Positions 11,931 through 24,327 of a stretch of DNA of 64,000 nucleotides are shown here, piece by piece. Under the pieces are notes generated by a model. That model searched no databases. It was not told where the DNA came from and saw nothing but the letters and a program-made list of their open reading frames with translations. The stretch comes from Cladobotryum mycophilum (lineage: Eukaryota > Ascomycota > Sordariomycetes > Hypocreales > Hypocreaceae), in assembly GCA_036429605.1 (NCBI GenBank), contig JAVFKD010000016.1, positions 558,001 to 622,000 of the forward strand, written 5' to 3'. The position numbers and the translations under genes are program-made. How positions within the stretch are numbered: position 1 is the stretch's first letter; every line of letters begins with the position of its first letter.

Positions 11931-13740
11931 TTATGCTGCTGCTGCTTCCGCCTTTGCATCCTTCGGTTCTTCCTCTTCTAGGTCGTACTCTTCGCCAAAT
12001 TCCGTCACAATCCAAAGACAGAACTTCTCCCACTCCACCTGCCATTCCTTCAACCGCTCTGCTTTAATGCCGGTTCCCAAACTAGCCTCCCTGACCCCTT
12101 TTATCCATGCACCTTGATCTTCGTCTTCAAACGCCGCCCATCGAACGCTATTCTCCGCTAAACTACCTAACCCAGCAAGTCCAAGATTTTCCCACCCTTG
12201 AAGCGCCTGCCAAAAGTCATGGGACATGCCAGTTGTGTCTTGGCCCAGCATGGCTGGATCATCATTACAGAGACTGCATGCCACTCCGCGTGCCAGCAGT
12301 GCAGGCAAGGGATGGGCCATCACCGACCCACAAAGTCGAAGAACCTCATTGGAAATTGGGCACGATTCAATGAGAATGCGCTTCTCCTTCACCATGTCGA
12401 TAAGTAGGGGGTGCTTGTACAAACTGTAGCCGTGGCCAATACGCCGAGTACCAAGTAAAATGGCATCAAACAAATTACAGTCGGTGCTGGAGCCATCGCC
12501 TAGTGTTTCGCCCGCATGGAAGAAGAATGGAATGTTCACGCCCTCTTGTGCGCACTGCTTTCTGAACCAGAAAAGCTCTGGAAGGAGATCAACTAGGGGT
12601 CGACCAAGATCCTCTGGTCCCACGACATCATACCCAGCTAGAAGGTGAGGGAATTCCATCTTGGTAGTGATGCAGATGTCCATATCCTCGATTAGCGAGC
12701 GAGTATCGGAGCTGCGCAGACTTGTCCAGATAAACGTAAGGCCCCAGAATCCTTTGCCTTCATCCGATGCTTTGAATTGAGCAATCTCCTCTTCAATAAC
12801 CTTGAACATGTAGCTAGAGTCGCTCTCGGGCTCTTCTTGGCGATCACGGTAGTAAGCCAACGGCCAAATGAATCTATGGACTCATGTCAGTAATTAAGAG
12901 GCGGCAGTGTCAAAGAGAATCCTACCGAGGTTCGGCCCAGTTGACACCATCTTGTTTGAGGAGGGTCATGAGGCGACGCAAGTATTTGCGGAATATGGGT
13001 TCGTAATGAATCATGGTTGCAACCACCACGAAGCACCTGGCAAACTTTTCCCAGATTGCATCAACGCCGTGATGTTGTTCATGACTATCAGTCAGAGCAA
13101 GAGTACAACGGCTCTTGAGCCATTGGAAGAAGCCACTTCGGCCTCCATCGGGGAACTCGTCCGCCATCTTTGTGAGCAAAAGGAAACTTCCTGGTTCATA
13201 TTTCTCATTCCAGATTGAACCATCAACGTTCTCAGTATGTCTGTATCTGAAACTCAGCTGAGCATTGTCTCTTGCGTCTTGAGAACCAAGGCTCTGATTA
13301 CTTGACATGTGCATACCAGGAGTCTTCAACAACTCATCAATGAGAAAGTCAAAGTCAACCATGGCGTCCATGTGGGCATGCAGCAAGCAGCCCTTTGGCA
13401 TGTGGCGGATAATCTGCCATAATTTGGTGTTTTCCATGCGCTCTTTAGCCATCATGAACATCATACCAGGGAAGATGCTTTGTTGCGTCTCTCTAGCCAT
13501 CTCCTCCTCAACATTGGGTGTCCAAACAGTGGCCTGCTCATGGGACCGAATGCGATCAACAATGGCACAAGCCCGTTTTGCAATTGGGGTCAAAGAGGTA
13601 CGGAACGAAGCATCGGACCTGGTGGTTTTCTCCTTGTTGATGAGATTTGATCGACCCAAGAGATATTGTTGTACAAAGGGATCAGAGGTTGAGGGGATGT
13701 CCTGGGAGAGCTCCTCCCAAACGTCGTTTGGCATCGCCAT
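11931..13740 (-). CDS. Adenosine deaminase, ADGF/CECR1-type
   Basis: Hydrolytic deamination of adenosine to inosine in purine salvage. Exons (minus) are 13740-12926 and 12873-11931, with a 52-bp phase-2 intron (GTAGGA...CATAG). The product is 585 aa. The first ATG in frame is at 13740, followed by MAMPNDVWEEL. Metal and catalytic motifs of the family are complete: LHAHMDA (HAH at residues 121-123), FFHAGETLGDG, RRIGHGYSLYKHP, ESCPISNEVLRL and CSLCNDDPAMLG. Most ADGF proteins are secreted, but this one has no signal peptide and probably acts in the cytosol. The C-terminus is acidic and then alanine-rich (EEEEPKDAKAEAAAA). Confidence 0.92.
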
Positions 13741-15092
13741 ATTGAAATGAAGTGGTTGATTGTGATATCGACAGGTTACCAAACAGAGAATCGTTTACTG
13801 GTACAGTCCCAGCGAAGGCTTATATGAAGCAATTTAGCACAAAATCGGCAATATTTTCGGGGGTCCCTTGCGGAGTCTCGGCCGGCGCCGAATATGTTTT
13901 TTTTGGGGGGCGAGTCACCACTGAAGCTGTTGGTTGGGGGGAACTGTCCTGCACAAGTCCGTTACTCTTTGTGTGGTAGCTGTGCGTAGTGCCAAGGTCT
14001 CGCTCTCGGTAATTCACGGTACATATGACCCGGGTAAATACAGAAGTCCTTGGTCCAGGGCTTGAACGAATCTAGACATTGAGCTCGCAGTGAACAGCAG
14101 CTTTCGGATAAGCCAGATTACCAGATACGTAATCTAGCACAACGGCGCCGAGCCAAGGCGTCAAGCTTCCCAGATGTCCGGAAATTAGGAGCGATGTTTT
14201 AGTTTGAGACGGATTCCCAAATGACGTGGTATACAGAGGGAACAATTGTCGAGCTGAATGTGCCAATGCCACGTCAAAGAGAGAATGCAACGATCTGAAT
14301 CCTCAAGTCTTGGGGCGGGGGTCGTTGGTCTTGGAGATGGCCTTGACTCTCGAAGAGGTTGTCAAACTTGTCATGGTGGCGTTGACTTGCAGGGCGCCAA
14401 TGCAACACCGGTGGTGGGGTGGAGTGGAGCCTTTTCCCGCCCACGTGATTCGACCATAATTTTCAATTTTCCCCAATTTCCAATTCAGGTACGTACCTTT
14501 TGTTACTCCTCACTTGACTCCTCATGTTCCTGATGCCCCCCGCTCGAGATGTTGTCGATCCCTCCTTGAATCAGATTCCCCCGATGGAGCATTCATTCCG
14601 CAGCCAGTCAATCAATTGATCGATTCATTGGAATCGAAGTTTTCTTCAAAATGCATGTTTTCCATCATCAGACTGATTCCTCATCATGGAGACGTTGAAA
14701 ACACTCTGTGAGCTTGTCTGTTCTTGTTGAGCCAGACGGCTGCTAATGCAACCCCTGTGACAGTGATCTGAGAATGCCTGCTCCACTGCCAGATGCTCTC
14801 TAACAGGCTCACGTCAGAACTGAATTGGAAAGCCGTTCCTAGTCACAGAAGTGCCTTCTCCACCTCACGGTACATGACTGATAGACATGTGAATGCACGT
14901 CTAACAATATGTAGTGGACCTTGAAACTCACCGGTGTCTCATCATTCGTCCGTTCAATAACTTTGAAAGAGGGCATTGACTCGTGCTGTTTGTGGATTTT
15001 GACATCGTCCATGTCTTAGTATTGATGCCCAGTGTCATAAAAGGCCCTTCCTATCTCAAGGAATTTGCGGCTCAGGGCTAGATCCTTATTAC
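13741..15092. other. Intergenic, 5' side of the adenosine deaminase gene
   Basis: No supported gene. A GTGAGT donor and nearby stop-free stretches on the minus strand at about 14.83-15.0 kb could belong to the candidate gene at 15.1-15.3 kb. Confidence 0.3.
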
Positions 15093-15283
15093 CGAGTCTC
15101 ATCATTCCAGGCTAGAAGGATCCAAGTAAAGACAACGCCTGTATCAAACACAAACACGATCGAGCTGATCGCCAGAATAGCCCCCAAGATTCTAGGCGTT
15201 CGCTTGACTTCTACAGTCTCAGTTAGCGTCGTTGAATCGTTGGTACAGAAAAAGTCCAACAAATATTTACTTCCCTGCGGCAT
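15093..15283 (-). CDS. Candidate small single-pass membrane protein (partial, low confidence)
   Basis: ATG at 15283 gives MPQGK. A 60-bp phase-1 intron follows (15270-15211; donor GTAAAT, branch GCTAAC, acceptor TAG). It joins in frame to VKRTPRILGAILAISSIVF and the rest of a hydrophobic segment of about 28 residues ending AWNDETR. At 15092 a GTAATA donor precedes an in-frame stop, so the coding sequence would continue in further exons toward 14.83 kb; I could not place these with confidence. No family recognised. The good intron signals and the hydrophobic helix are the only support. Confidence 0.25.
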
Positions 15284-17050
15284 ATTTATCGTTCACGTCC
15301 ATCAGCTACCCCAGTGTGAGGCTCGGTGATCCTTCGGTAGCTTGGACCCTCGGAATCTTTACTGGGTGGAACGACATGAAATGACCTCGAATGGTCTATT
15401 GCCCCTCTTTGCCTTTCGAGGATGCCTACCGTGCGGAGACGGTTGTTACCAGCATTGCTTTGCTAGCAATCAGCAATAATATTTCAAGACATGGCTTTAT
15501 ATAACAGAATCAAGTGATCAAGGAAGCCAAGCAGGAATAGGATATCATCGGCACACAAATATATACTTCCGCCGGTAATACTACCAAGAGTACCATCTTC
15601 TCAATCAAATGATACACATATAGATCATACACCCCTGTGATGCATACCTTTATGGTTGTCTATGTAGGTTAGCCTCCAGCGCATGAGGTTTTCATACACT
15701 CTACACATCGACATAACTCCAACGCTACGCATGCACTAACCACCAAATTAGGAAATGATAATTTGCACACCTCAGCCCCAATCAGTCACCACCCTCGCTT
15801 CGGACAGGGAGGGGGACAAGGTTAAGCGAATTCTGCAACCCTACAAGACCGGCATCTGTACGCAGCCGAAGTCATCACAAACAATCACAACACCATTGCC
15901 ATGCTGATTGGCCAGAACTCGCTCGGTGGCGCTGAGGGAGCAAGCAATCGCGAAAAGAACGCAAACTCCAAAACGAGACTTTGTTTTTCTGTCAGATGCT
16001 CCATCGGTTACCTTGACCGGCACATGCAGGTCTCGCTTTCATAGCGTGACCAACGACATATAACCCATGTTCTTTGCCTCAAAAAACAAGTTTGCTAATT
16101 TATTTGTCTGCCTTGGATTTGTTTTTATATGCAAGGTGAGGGAGGTAAGCAGGCCATGAATCCACCGCCGCCACGAAAGATGGCAAACATTTTCGTCTTC
16201 AGCCTATTGGCATCGCCAAATGCTCATCCTTCGAGTGCCCCATGTCGTCACTGTTCAATGCAACTTAGCCCCCGGGCCGTCATCTAAAAAACCAATGCTT
16301 CTCATTCGTGAATTCCCGAAAACGGACCCCAATCTTCGACCTTCGCTTTGCTCTGACCACTCAGGCTTCCCCGGCCCATGATCGAGGGATCTCACCGTCC
16401 ACCCCCTGGCCTAACAAGCCACGACCAACAACCAAGACCGCTTCTGCACGCTGATTGGCCGTGGCTCCCAGTAGATGCCTTCAGACGGCTATCAAATCCC
16501 ACCACATGCATGGCACATCACAGAACGCCCCATCAAGAGCCGGGCGCTTACGGCTCTCTGTTGGTAGCCCTTTCGGTTCTTTTTAATACACGGCAAAAAA
16601 ATTGTTTGCCAACTCGACCCAACGTGCTTTATGCGGCCATCTGGTCACTCATTGCCTTGAAGGGGTATCGGCTGGACCACGCCCGCAAGGACTATGGACC
16701 TTTGCCATGTCCAACCAACAACGAGGGCCTTGCAACCCTCATCATCTGGTCATCTGGATAGTGCTCGTTGGGCGGAAGTCGCGGTATGGAGAGACTAACA
16801 AGGCTTGGGGAGCCCGGTTTTGTAAGTCAGGCTTCCCTCTTGTAATAGGGAAGTATTTAATGCGCTCGCATTGCCATGTCAATTCAGAAAACTCGGCAGT
16901 AATTCCAGCAGTGTGCCTTTCTTGATATCATATCTTGGGATTCATCATCATCATTCTAATTCTCATTCTCACTCTCACTCTCAACGGTACTGAGACATTC
17001 ACATATCTGATTGACCCACATACATTCCATCACACAAGCACACACGCACA
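15284..17050. other. 1.8 kb upstream of the secreted-protein gene, no gene seen
   Basis: Moderately AT-rich near 15.4-15.8 kb. A 127-codon frame at 16378-16761 looks non-coding. The last 110 bp before the start at 17051 are CT/CA-rich (tctcattctcactctcactc), like a fungal 5' leader. Confidence 0.35.
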
Positions 17051-17548
17051 ATGACTTCCGCCAAACTCCTTCTCCTTTCCGCCACCGTAGCCTTGGCCGG
17101 CGTTGTCCCTCGACGCTACATCCCAGATGGCTACTGCTGCTTCACCCTCAGCGACACCACCACTGGAAAGACCGTCCAGCAAGACGAGCACACCGGCATC
17201 CTCTACTTTGATGCCCAGCAGACAGATGGCTGGTACTGCATGGACTCCGCCGACACGCGGGACGTCCTGTGGGACACCTACGGAAACGCCTGCATCATCG
17301 CGCAGAACCAGCAATTCCAGTGCCTCGACCCTACTCGAGGCTCGAACCTGTGGACGCTCGGGAAAGGCGGCGACAACAACAACAAGCTGCTCTTATCTTA
17401 CGATGCCACGCCGAACTACGAGGCTTGCCCGAACGGCGAGTCAGGAGGCGAGATTGTGTACTCCAACAACACGAACGTTGCGGGCTGTAGAGTGATGCAG
17501 CTCACAGCTCAGGGACTCCAAGGAGCGTGCCAGGGCTTCACTCAGTAA
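17051..17548 (+). CDS. Small secreted cysteine-rich protein
   Basis: Intronless, 165 aa. The N-terminus MTSAKLLLLSATVALAG is a clear signal peptide (about residues 1-17). VVPRR follows, so a Kex2-type dibasic site lies at residues 21-22 and the mature protein would begin at YIPDGYCCF. The mature part has eight cysteines (YCC, WYC, NAC, FQC, EAC, AGC, GAC), allowing four disulfides. One NNTN sequon (YSNNTNVAG) could be N-glycosylated. I recognise no catalytic motif. Size, signal peptide and even cysteine count fit the broad class of fungal small secreted proteins that includes effectors and surface proteins; the function is unknown. Confidence 0.8.
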   Translation: MTSAKLLLLSATVALAGVVPRRYIPDGYCCFTLSDTTTGKTVQQDEHTGILYFDAQQTDGWYCMDSADTRDVLWDTYGNACIIAQNQQFQCLDPTRGSNLWTLGKGGDNNNKLLLSYDATPNYEACPNGESGGEIVYSNNTNVAGCRVMQLTAQGLQGACQGFTQ

Positions 17549-17928
17549 ACCCAGATTTCTGATCGCACTCTTTCTCTCTCTACGACTTTCTCTATGACAT
17601 GTTGATACTTATTCGGTCGTTATGCCTTGTAGTGTCCTGGGGAAACGGAGAAGCATGCATGGAATGCTCTGGGGTGCCCTTTTTTAGGTCACAGGTCACA
17701 TCTTTTCTTTCGCTTCATGTATATATACTTTCGAGCCATCGTGGTGCTGGTCACTGATTTCCATTGTATCATGGCAATACATACGTTTCCTCCCAATACT
17801 ACCAATAAAGATTTTACATTTTGTACCCAATATCCCCTCATGATTGTAACGCAAAAAGGAGAAAAGAAAGATAAAAAGACAAAAAGATAAAAGAAAAAGG
17901 GAAACAAGAGGTAAAACACAAAACAAAA
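17549..17928. terminator. Shared 3' flank of two convergent genes
   Basis: 380 bp between the stop codons of the secreted protein (+) and the acyl-CoA dehydrogenase (-). AT-rich in the centre with T-rich and A-rich stretches suited to poly(A) sites on both strands. Confidence 0.4.
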
Positions 17929-20050
17929 TTACAGCTTAGACTTGGGATACTCGTCGTCATCGTAGTCAACTTCCCTGGCCACCTCCCTGACCACCTCCCT
18001 AACAACATGCACCCCGCCGGTGCCGTACACGACGTCCAGGTCCTTTCTCAGCTCCTCGGCGGTGCTCATCCTCTCCCTCTTGGGCACATTGAGCTTCTCC
18101 TCCACGAAGCGGAGGAAGATCTCCTCGGCGGCAGGGTCCTGGTCGCTCCCCGCGTCGACGTAGAGCAGCAGGGAGACGAGCAGCTCTGTCACGTCCCAGA
18201 GGATCTCCCTTCCTTCGCCGACGAGGTCGGCCTGGGCCTCGCTGTCGATGTAGCGCCTCATGGCGAACCACTTGCTGACGGGGTCCCAGCCGGCTGGCTT
18301 CGCGAGCGGGCTCTCGAAGCGGAACGCCTGCTTGATGAAGCACTCCAGGGCGTCGAGCGAGGCGTTGCCGGTTTTGGGGTGCTTGAGAGCGCGAACGAAG
18401 TCGGTGCTCAGCACGTCGGTGGTGCCCTCCCAGATGGGCAGGACGCAGCAGTCGCGGTACAGACGGGCGACGTTGAGGTACTCCAGCTCGTCATTCACCA
18501 GGTATCCGACACCACCCAGGGACTCCATGCAGGAGAACAGCAAGGGCACGGCAGTCTTGCAGACATACGCCTTGGCGATTTGAACGACTACACGCAGAAG
18601 GGGAGCAACGTGCTCGGGAGGAGGAGTAAGTGCCTCCAGAGCGTGCGATGGAGCTTGCTCCTGGGGCGGGTACTCGGAGAGGCCTAGGTTGTAGCAGCAG
18701 AAAATACTCAGAAGCATCAGTCCGTGATACTCGGCAGTCATCTTGGCTAGAGTTCTCATGTGCAGCGAACTCTCGGTCAGCAACATTCTGGTACCCCGAC
18801 CACCACCAACCTCGCGTCGTCGAGCATAGGCTCGAGCAATGCCCAAGCCACGGCCGACGTAGCCCACCGCGGAGATGAGATTGTGTATACGCGTCAGGGT
18901 CAGGATGGTGCTAATCTCATTGACGCCCTTGCCCTCCTCACCGAGCTTCCACCCGCGCATATCTTCAAGCACCAATTCTGCGGTAGGAAGGGGCTGCGTG
19001 CCGAGCTTGTTCTTCAACCGTTGGATCCAAACGCCGTTCAGTCGAGTTCCGTCGCTCTTGGGATGCCCGGTCATCGTCTTTGCATCCGGGTCGTGTATCT
19101 GCATGGGCGCGAAGAAGGCAGTGAGCCCCTTTGGAGTGCGAGCGAGCAGGACAGTCATGTTACAGTCCGTCGCCGACGAGAACCATTTGAAGCCGCTGAT
19201 GCTCCAGGGACCGATGGGGATATCTCCCTCGGTTGATGCCAGAGCGTGTTCCGTGTCTGGCTGATGCTCCGCCAGCGTCTCAGTCAATGAGACATCGCTA
19301 CCACCGGTACGCTCCGTCATCCATTGGCCACTGGTCCATGCGGCGTTTGGGTTACGAGATGTGAGACGACCATACGCATCCTCCAAGACCACACGCTCCA
19401 CGTCGTTGAGCTCAGCGGTAACAAGCTGTCTTCTCAACAAAGCTGCTGCGCCGTCCTGCATGGCAGAAGGACAAGTAACATTGGCTGCTGAAGCCTCCCA
19501 CAGGTGCATGCGCAGGTACTGAAGAGGACGTGAATACACGCCATAGGGCGTATCGTAGCCAAACGCAACTATACTGCAGAAACCATTAGCACCATCCCCA
19601 CGCGTAGAATGACAACAACAACAACAACAACAAAAACTTACCCTCTGGATAGACCGAACCTCTGGAGCTCTCTCCAACCTTCTCCAGTTACAAGTTCGCC
19701 CACCCATCTCCCAAAAGCATCACGGCCAGACCCCTTGATGTACGGCTTGTTGCGCTCAGCGTCAGAGACCCACTTGAAGACTTGATCGGACAAAACCTCC
19801 TCTCCCAAGTTTGCGACTTCAGGTTCGCATTCTGCAGCTAGTTTCTCAGGTAGAAAGACTGCATAGCCGTGTCAATTGATGAATTGCGATGAATGAAAGC
19901 TCCAATATCACACACAAAGGTGGATCATGTTGCTTATAGGGGGGCAAACTCACGCTTGTAACACCTGCGGTACGACGTATCGTCATAGAATTGATTCTGC
20001 AGGATCGGTGCTGCTTGGAAAAAGCCATTATTAGCTCCCGATGGCGGCAT
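17929..20050 (-). CDS. Acyl-CoA dehydrogenase, AidB-like
   Basis: FAD-dependent acyl-CoA dehydrogenase-fold protein. Exons (minus) are 20050-19954, 19858-19642 and 19573-17929; introns are 95 and 68 bp. The product is 652 aa, longer than classical ~400-residue ACADs and like the AidB/long fungal group. Exon 1 starts MPPSGANNGFFQAAPIL. The flavin/substrate segment is WMTERTGGSDVSLTE, followed by KWFSSATDCNMTVLLART and the family C-terminal motif VLPIWEGTTDVLS. The last ~130 residues are an extra helical domain ending in an acidic tail, VDYDDDEYPKSKL. AidB relatives are stress-linked flavoproteins; fungal members are thought to act on branched or unusual acyl-CoAs, so the substrate is not certain. 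No mitochondrial presequence is obvious. SKL at the very end matches a peroxisomal PTS1 signal, so a peroxisomal location is likely. Confidence 0.92.
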
Positions 20051-21332
20051 CTTTTACTGTTGCTGTTGGCTCTGGCCGAACATTAGGACAATAAATAAGA
20101 CGGCAGATGCTGTTGTTTATAAGTTGTTGATGCTGGGTGAGGCTGGGCAGCTTATGTTTATCAGTAAACTAACGCTGTTAGGCTATGAGGACGGGAATGT
20201 TCCGCCCTCTGCGCCCGTTGAAAACTGTGGGGTAGTAAGCTACTTTTCCCAACCGAGGCTATGTACCGCCTACCTTTGCAACTTCTGCACGTGTGGCCAT
20301 TCAAATAATCTGCAAAGGGCGGAAATATTTCCTGATTCATCCAAACGTTCAAGAGTCATTCGAGATGTAAAAAAGTCTCCGGCGATGCAACCATTGAACG
20401 GCACGACGGATCCAAATAGTCCTCAAGGGGTTGCTAGTATGAACATATTATTAAGGAGAGGATCCAATGTTGCACATTGGCGGAAGACTTTCCGTTCCGT
20501 GGCCATGTACTCACCAACGTCCGCGGAGGGCGTCGTGATTTTGTGATTATACAGAGATGACAAGGCGGAGTCAATGGTTTAGATGGACATGTGTGATGTT
20601 TCAAAGCGGTTGGAAAGGACCGATTCATGGTCTGCATGTGCAGGATTGATGCTCGTTCAGTGAGCTGATCCCCAAGTGAATTATGGGTTTGTAAAGGAGC
20701 CTTGCATAAAGGTATAGTCGGACGGCAAATCAAGGTTTCAGGTTTTGCTTCTTTACTATGATGTTTTGCTAAATAGTTACTGTAATCATTAGTCGGTAGG
20801 CCTGAATACTAGGTGTTTACTGATATTTGGTATCGTTTGCTAGTTTTATGTCTTGCGGTGTAACCCGCACATTTTGCGGTGGCACTATGGCTATAGAAAC
20901 AAACATGCTAATATAATTGTGATGTAATGCAAAAAGGAAATAAAAAGAAGAACAAAATAGAAAGTCGTAGGAGATGTAGTATTGTTTTCCCTACAAATAT
21001 CTTGGTATGTGTTGATATGGAATTACAGGCTACAGCGATGAGACGTTGGCGGGTGACCTCAAGCGAAGCCTTTAGTCCAGTGGGTTTATAATTAAAAGGC
21101 CTTTAAGATGAGGTAACGTCTTGTTATGAGTTTAAGGGATAAAATAGTAATAGAAATAACTAGATACCTGATATTACAAGTAGCGACATGTCTGTGAAGC
21201 AAAGCATTTGCAGAGCGTGTAAGTGTCTCTGGCCAATCAAAGCGAGTTACGTCCCATTTGTGGTGCAGAGAATAGGTATATAATATTAATTTATTTATCC
21301 ATAGATATCGAACCAGCAATGGTATCGAGCAG
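20051..21332. other. 1.3 kb intergenic region, no gene seen
   Basis: Upstream of the acyl-CoA dehydrogenase. AT-rich toward 21.1-21.3 kb. No coding frame with support. Confidence 0.4.
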
Positions 21333-21423
21333 GCCGTAATCGTCTAGGGGTTAGGACAGCAGTTTGTGGCCCACCACAAGCTCTGAAGCACTGCAAACCG
21401 AGGTTCGAGTCCTCGTTACGGCA
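21333..21423 (+). tRNA. tRNA-His (anticodon GTG) with a ~19-nt intron
   Basis: The acceptor GCCGTAA pairs with TTACGGC. The D arm is GTCTAGGGGTTAGGAC. The anticodon stem GCAGT/ACTGC holds loop TTGTGG-C with an intron after position 37. The T arm is CCGAGGTTCGAGTCCTCG. The intron contains CCACAA, exactly complementary to TTGTGG, as needed for the bulge-helix-bulge-like pre-tRNA fold. A T7 terminator follows at 21428-21434. Confidence 0.94.
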
Positions 21424-22160
21424 TTCTTTTTTTGTTCATTTTCATCTTTTTGGAGTGCTCTTCAAGACATTATCTGGGAAGTAGTAATACATCAATTGCC
21501 ACGTTTTTTATTATTTGTCATGCACTTGATTTAATTTGACCTCATTCTTCTCTCTCTCCTGCGTAATCTCTAATGAAGTCATCATGACTACATCTACAGC
21601 AAGTGAGAGCTTTGCTGCTCTGACCGGTAAGTAACCGGCTATGCGCGTAGATCTGGGCGATCCTGGTTGCGATGCGCATCCTTATTACATAGAGTGAGGC
21701 TGTAGCTGGATCACGAGATACCCATTTTGCCATCCTACGAATCAATTCGCCGGATGCACGCACAGTCACTCACTCATGCAGTCGCCAATATTGGGAAATA
21801 AGCGAGAGGCTATCATTGTCCCAACACTTCTCTGCGCTACGGCAATGTGCATCTACGCTGTCACACATACACATACACATATACATACATACATGCAAGT
21901 TGGCCCCAGACGGGGAGAAAGATGCCAATGGTCTGAGAAGGAGTCGTCAAAGTTGCAGTGGCGGTTGGGTGATGATCCGGAGGCTCCCATTGGGGGAGGG
22001 AGGGATGGAGGGTGGTTGGACTCGGGGAGCCGCTGGTGGCCTTTTCGGATGGAGAGGCGAGGAGGAGGAGGAGGGGACGCAAGCGCAGCGCTTGGCCGGA
22101 ATACGGGATCCGGATGCAGGGCGAAAACGGACGGCGCATACAGTCTTTTTTCTTGTTTTC

Positions 22161-22200
22161 GTTTGTTTGTTTGTTTGTTTGTTTGTTTGTTTGTTTTGTT
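22161..22200. repeat. (GTTT)n microsatellite
   Basis: About nine near-perfect GTTT units. Confidence 0.9.
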
Positions 22201-23751
22201 TAATAGACGTTTTCAGTTTGCTTTTTGGCAAAAAAGTCTCAGATGCCGGAGAGTAGCTAACAACAAGCAAAAAGAGAGAGAAAGAAGGAATACTCGGATG
22301 TGCAATGCAAGGGGGGATCTTCTTGCGTTGCCTCTTTCAGGGGAATTTCTCCGTTGATGAATGAATGGATGAAGCAAGGGACCAAGTAACTCCTACGCGC
22401 GTAAGTAATCAAGAAAAGGAACATTTGTAACGGAATAAGATAAAAAAGGTTCTTTTGGATTCCATGTCCAGTTACTTGTGTCATAAATGAGGTGAAATAA
22501 AAGGACCGGCGCCTGATCGTCGTTCAAAGCGTTCCAGGCTCAGACCCCAGGCTCAGACCAGGCTACACAATCGTGACATGGCATCAAAGTACCTCCCCTC
22601 CCTTTATACAGTATCGACTTCATTCGTCAGCGCCTGTCAGCCTGAAAAACAAGAAAAAAACAAGAGCCAACTCGCGGCGGTGTTGGGTGGTCGGACATCA
22701 GCGCGCGCGGCCAGACTCTCTACAAGTTATGTACATTACGATAATACGTCACTTGGCCGTCTATGGCACTCTATGGCCCAGTCCACGAGTTTATCCAAGG
22801 GGGGGACCGTGACTTGTCAACTGTCTTTTTGAGTGACTTTCTGGAAGAGAGGAACCCCCCCCTTGTCTATGGGAGCATTGAGATGTTTTTTTTGTTTTAT
22901 GTTGGCGTTGCAGGATGCATGAAATGATTTGCTATTTATGATAGAAAAAAGATGGGATGGAGAAAGCATGGATGCAAGACAATCTCTAGATCATGAGGGT
23001 ATTCAAAAAGAGAATTGCATCCAATGATGAACCATTAGAAGCGTAGCCTTGAAACGGACCAGTGTGTTGTGTGTTGTGTGTTGTGCTGTGTTAGAAAAGG
23101 ATGGATCCATGGGGAAGGAAGGAAGCGCCTGGATGCATTCAAGTGACCAGACCCGGCGGGCTGACCTGAGTCACCGTCGGTTAAGCCCATTTCCCCATTC
23201 CTTTCCACCATCCCATCCGATATTATTAGAATCAAACTGTTCATCTTTATCTTCCACGTCTCCAATTTTTTTTTCAGCGCCTTCCAATACGCACGCGACC
23301 ATTGATTACCTAGTATTTGACAACACCACAGTGAATGGGATCTATGTATCTTTTTTTTTTTTTGGAGCGCCCCAGTTGGTTGCGATTCGCCTCGCCTTTT
23401 GGTTTAAGCATGTTACACACGCCAACGCAGCCATCCGACGAGGGGGACGACAACAACGACGACGATGATAACAACAATACATCTCCCCCCCCGGTTATGT
23501 CCTTTGTTTGCAAGTAACAAACGAAAACGACGAAAAAGGAAATCCAAACACCCCCGGCAAGAAAAGAGAGACAGACAGACAGGGCTGTTTGTTTTTCCCG
23601 TAGTCAGACCGCATCGGCAAATCGATCCACCCCCGCCCCCAAGCCGCCCACAGCTACGTGTTCACGCGGCGTTTGAGCACATCAGCAATTCCTTATTGCC
23701 CTGTTGGCGATGAAAACAAAACAAAAAAACGCTGCCTACGTTGTCTTGTTG

Positions 23752-23772
23752 TACATACATACATACATACAT
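23752..23772. repeat. (ACAT)n microsatellite
   Basis: Five ACAT units. Confidence 0.85.
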
Positions 23773-24327
23773 GTTTAACACGTATGAACTACGCCCTCCC
23801 AAACTAAATCCAGCCAAGTGTAAGCCCGTGATGAGGCCATGTCCATGTCCATATCCAATGCCATACCATGCTTCATGCTCCCATGCTCCCATGCTCCCCC
23901 ATGCGATAGTACCCATGAAAGCAAACAACAACAAGACAGCACATCACAACGTAACACTATAAACCCCATGTCAAGGCTATTAAAGAAAGGATGGCGAGCC
24001 CAAAGATTAAAGAGAGAGAAAGGCTGCCCAACACCAAAAAGTCAAGCCATGGCGCAATCGTTGCCGTTTTGAAAGTCTAAGGGGGCTTTTTTTAAGGAAG
24101 GATTGTAAATTGCTTTTTTTAAGATGCAGAAAGTGTGTTTAATAAAAACTTGAAAAGGAAGTTGGAATAAACGCCCTTGGTTTGCCACTTTGAACCCTTC
24201 ATTTTTTGGATTGTTTTTCTTTTATGGGAGAAAAGGAAAGAAAGAAAAGAATCAAATCGAATCAAATCTCTTTCACGTCCCTTTGTCCGCCTTTTCGTCG
24301 TTGCTTTGTTCCGCCAACAAACTTGAG

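Noticed and set aside
16378..16761. 127-codon plus-strand frame
   Set aside because: Composition is not protein-like, no recognised motif, and a second frame overlaps it for most of its length.
18007..18687. 226-codon open frame on the plus strand
   Set aside because: Antisense shadow of the acyl-CoA dehydrogenase.
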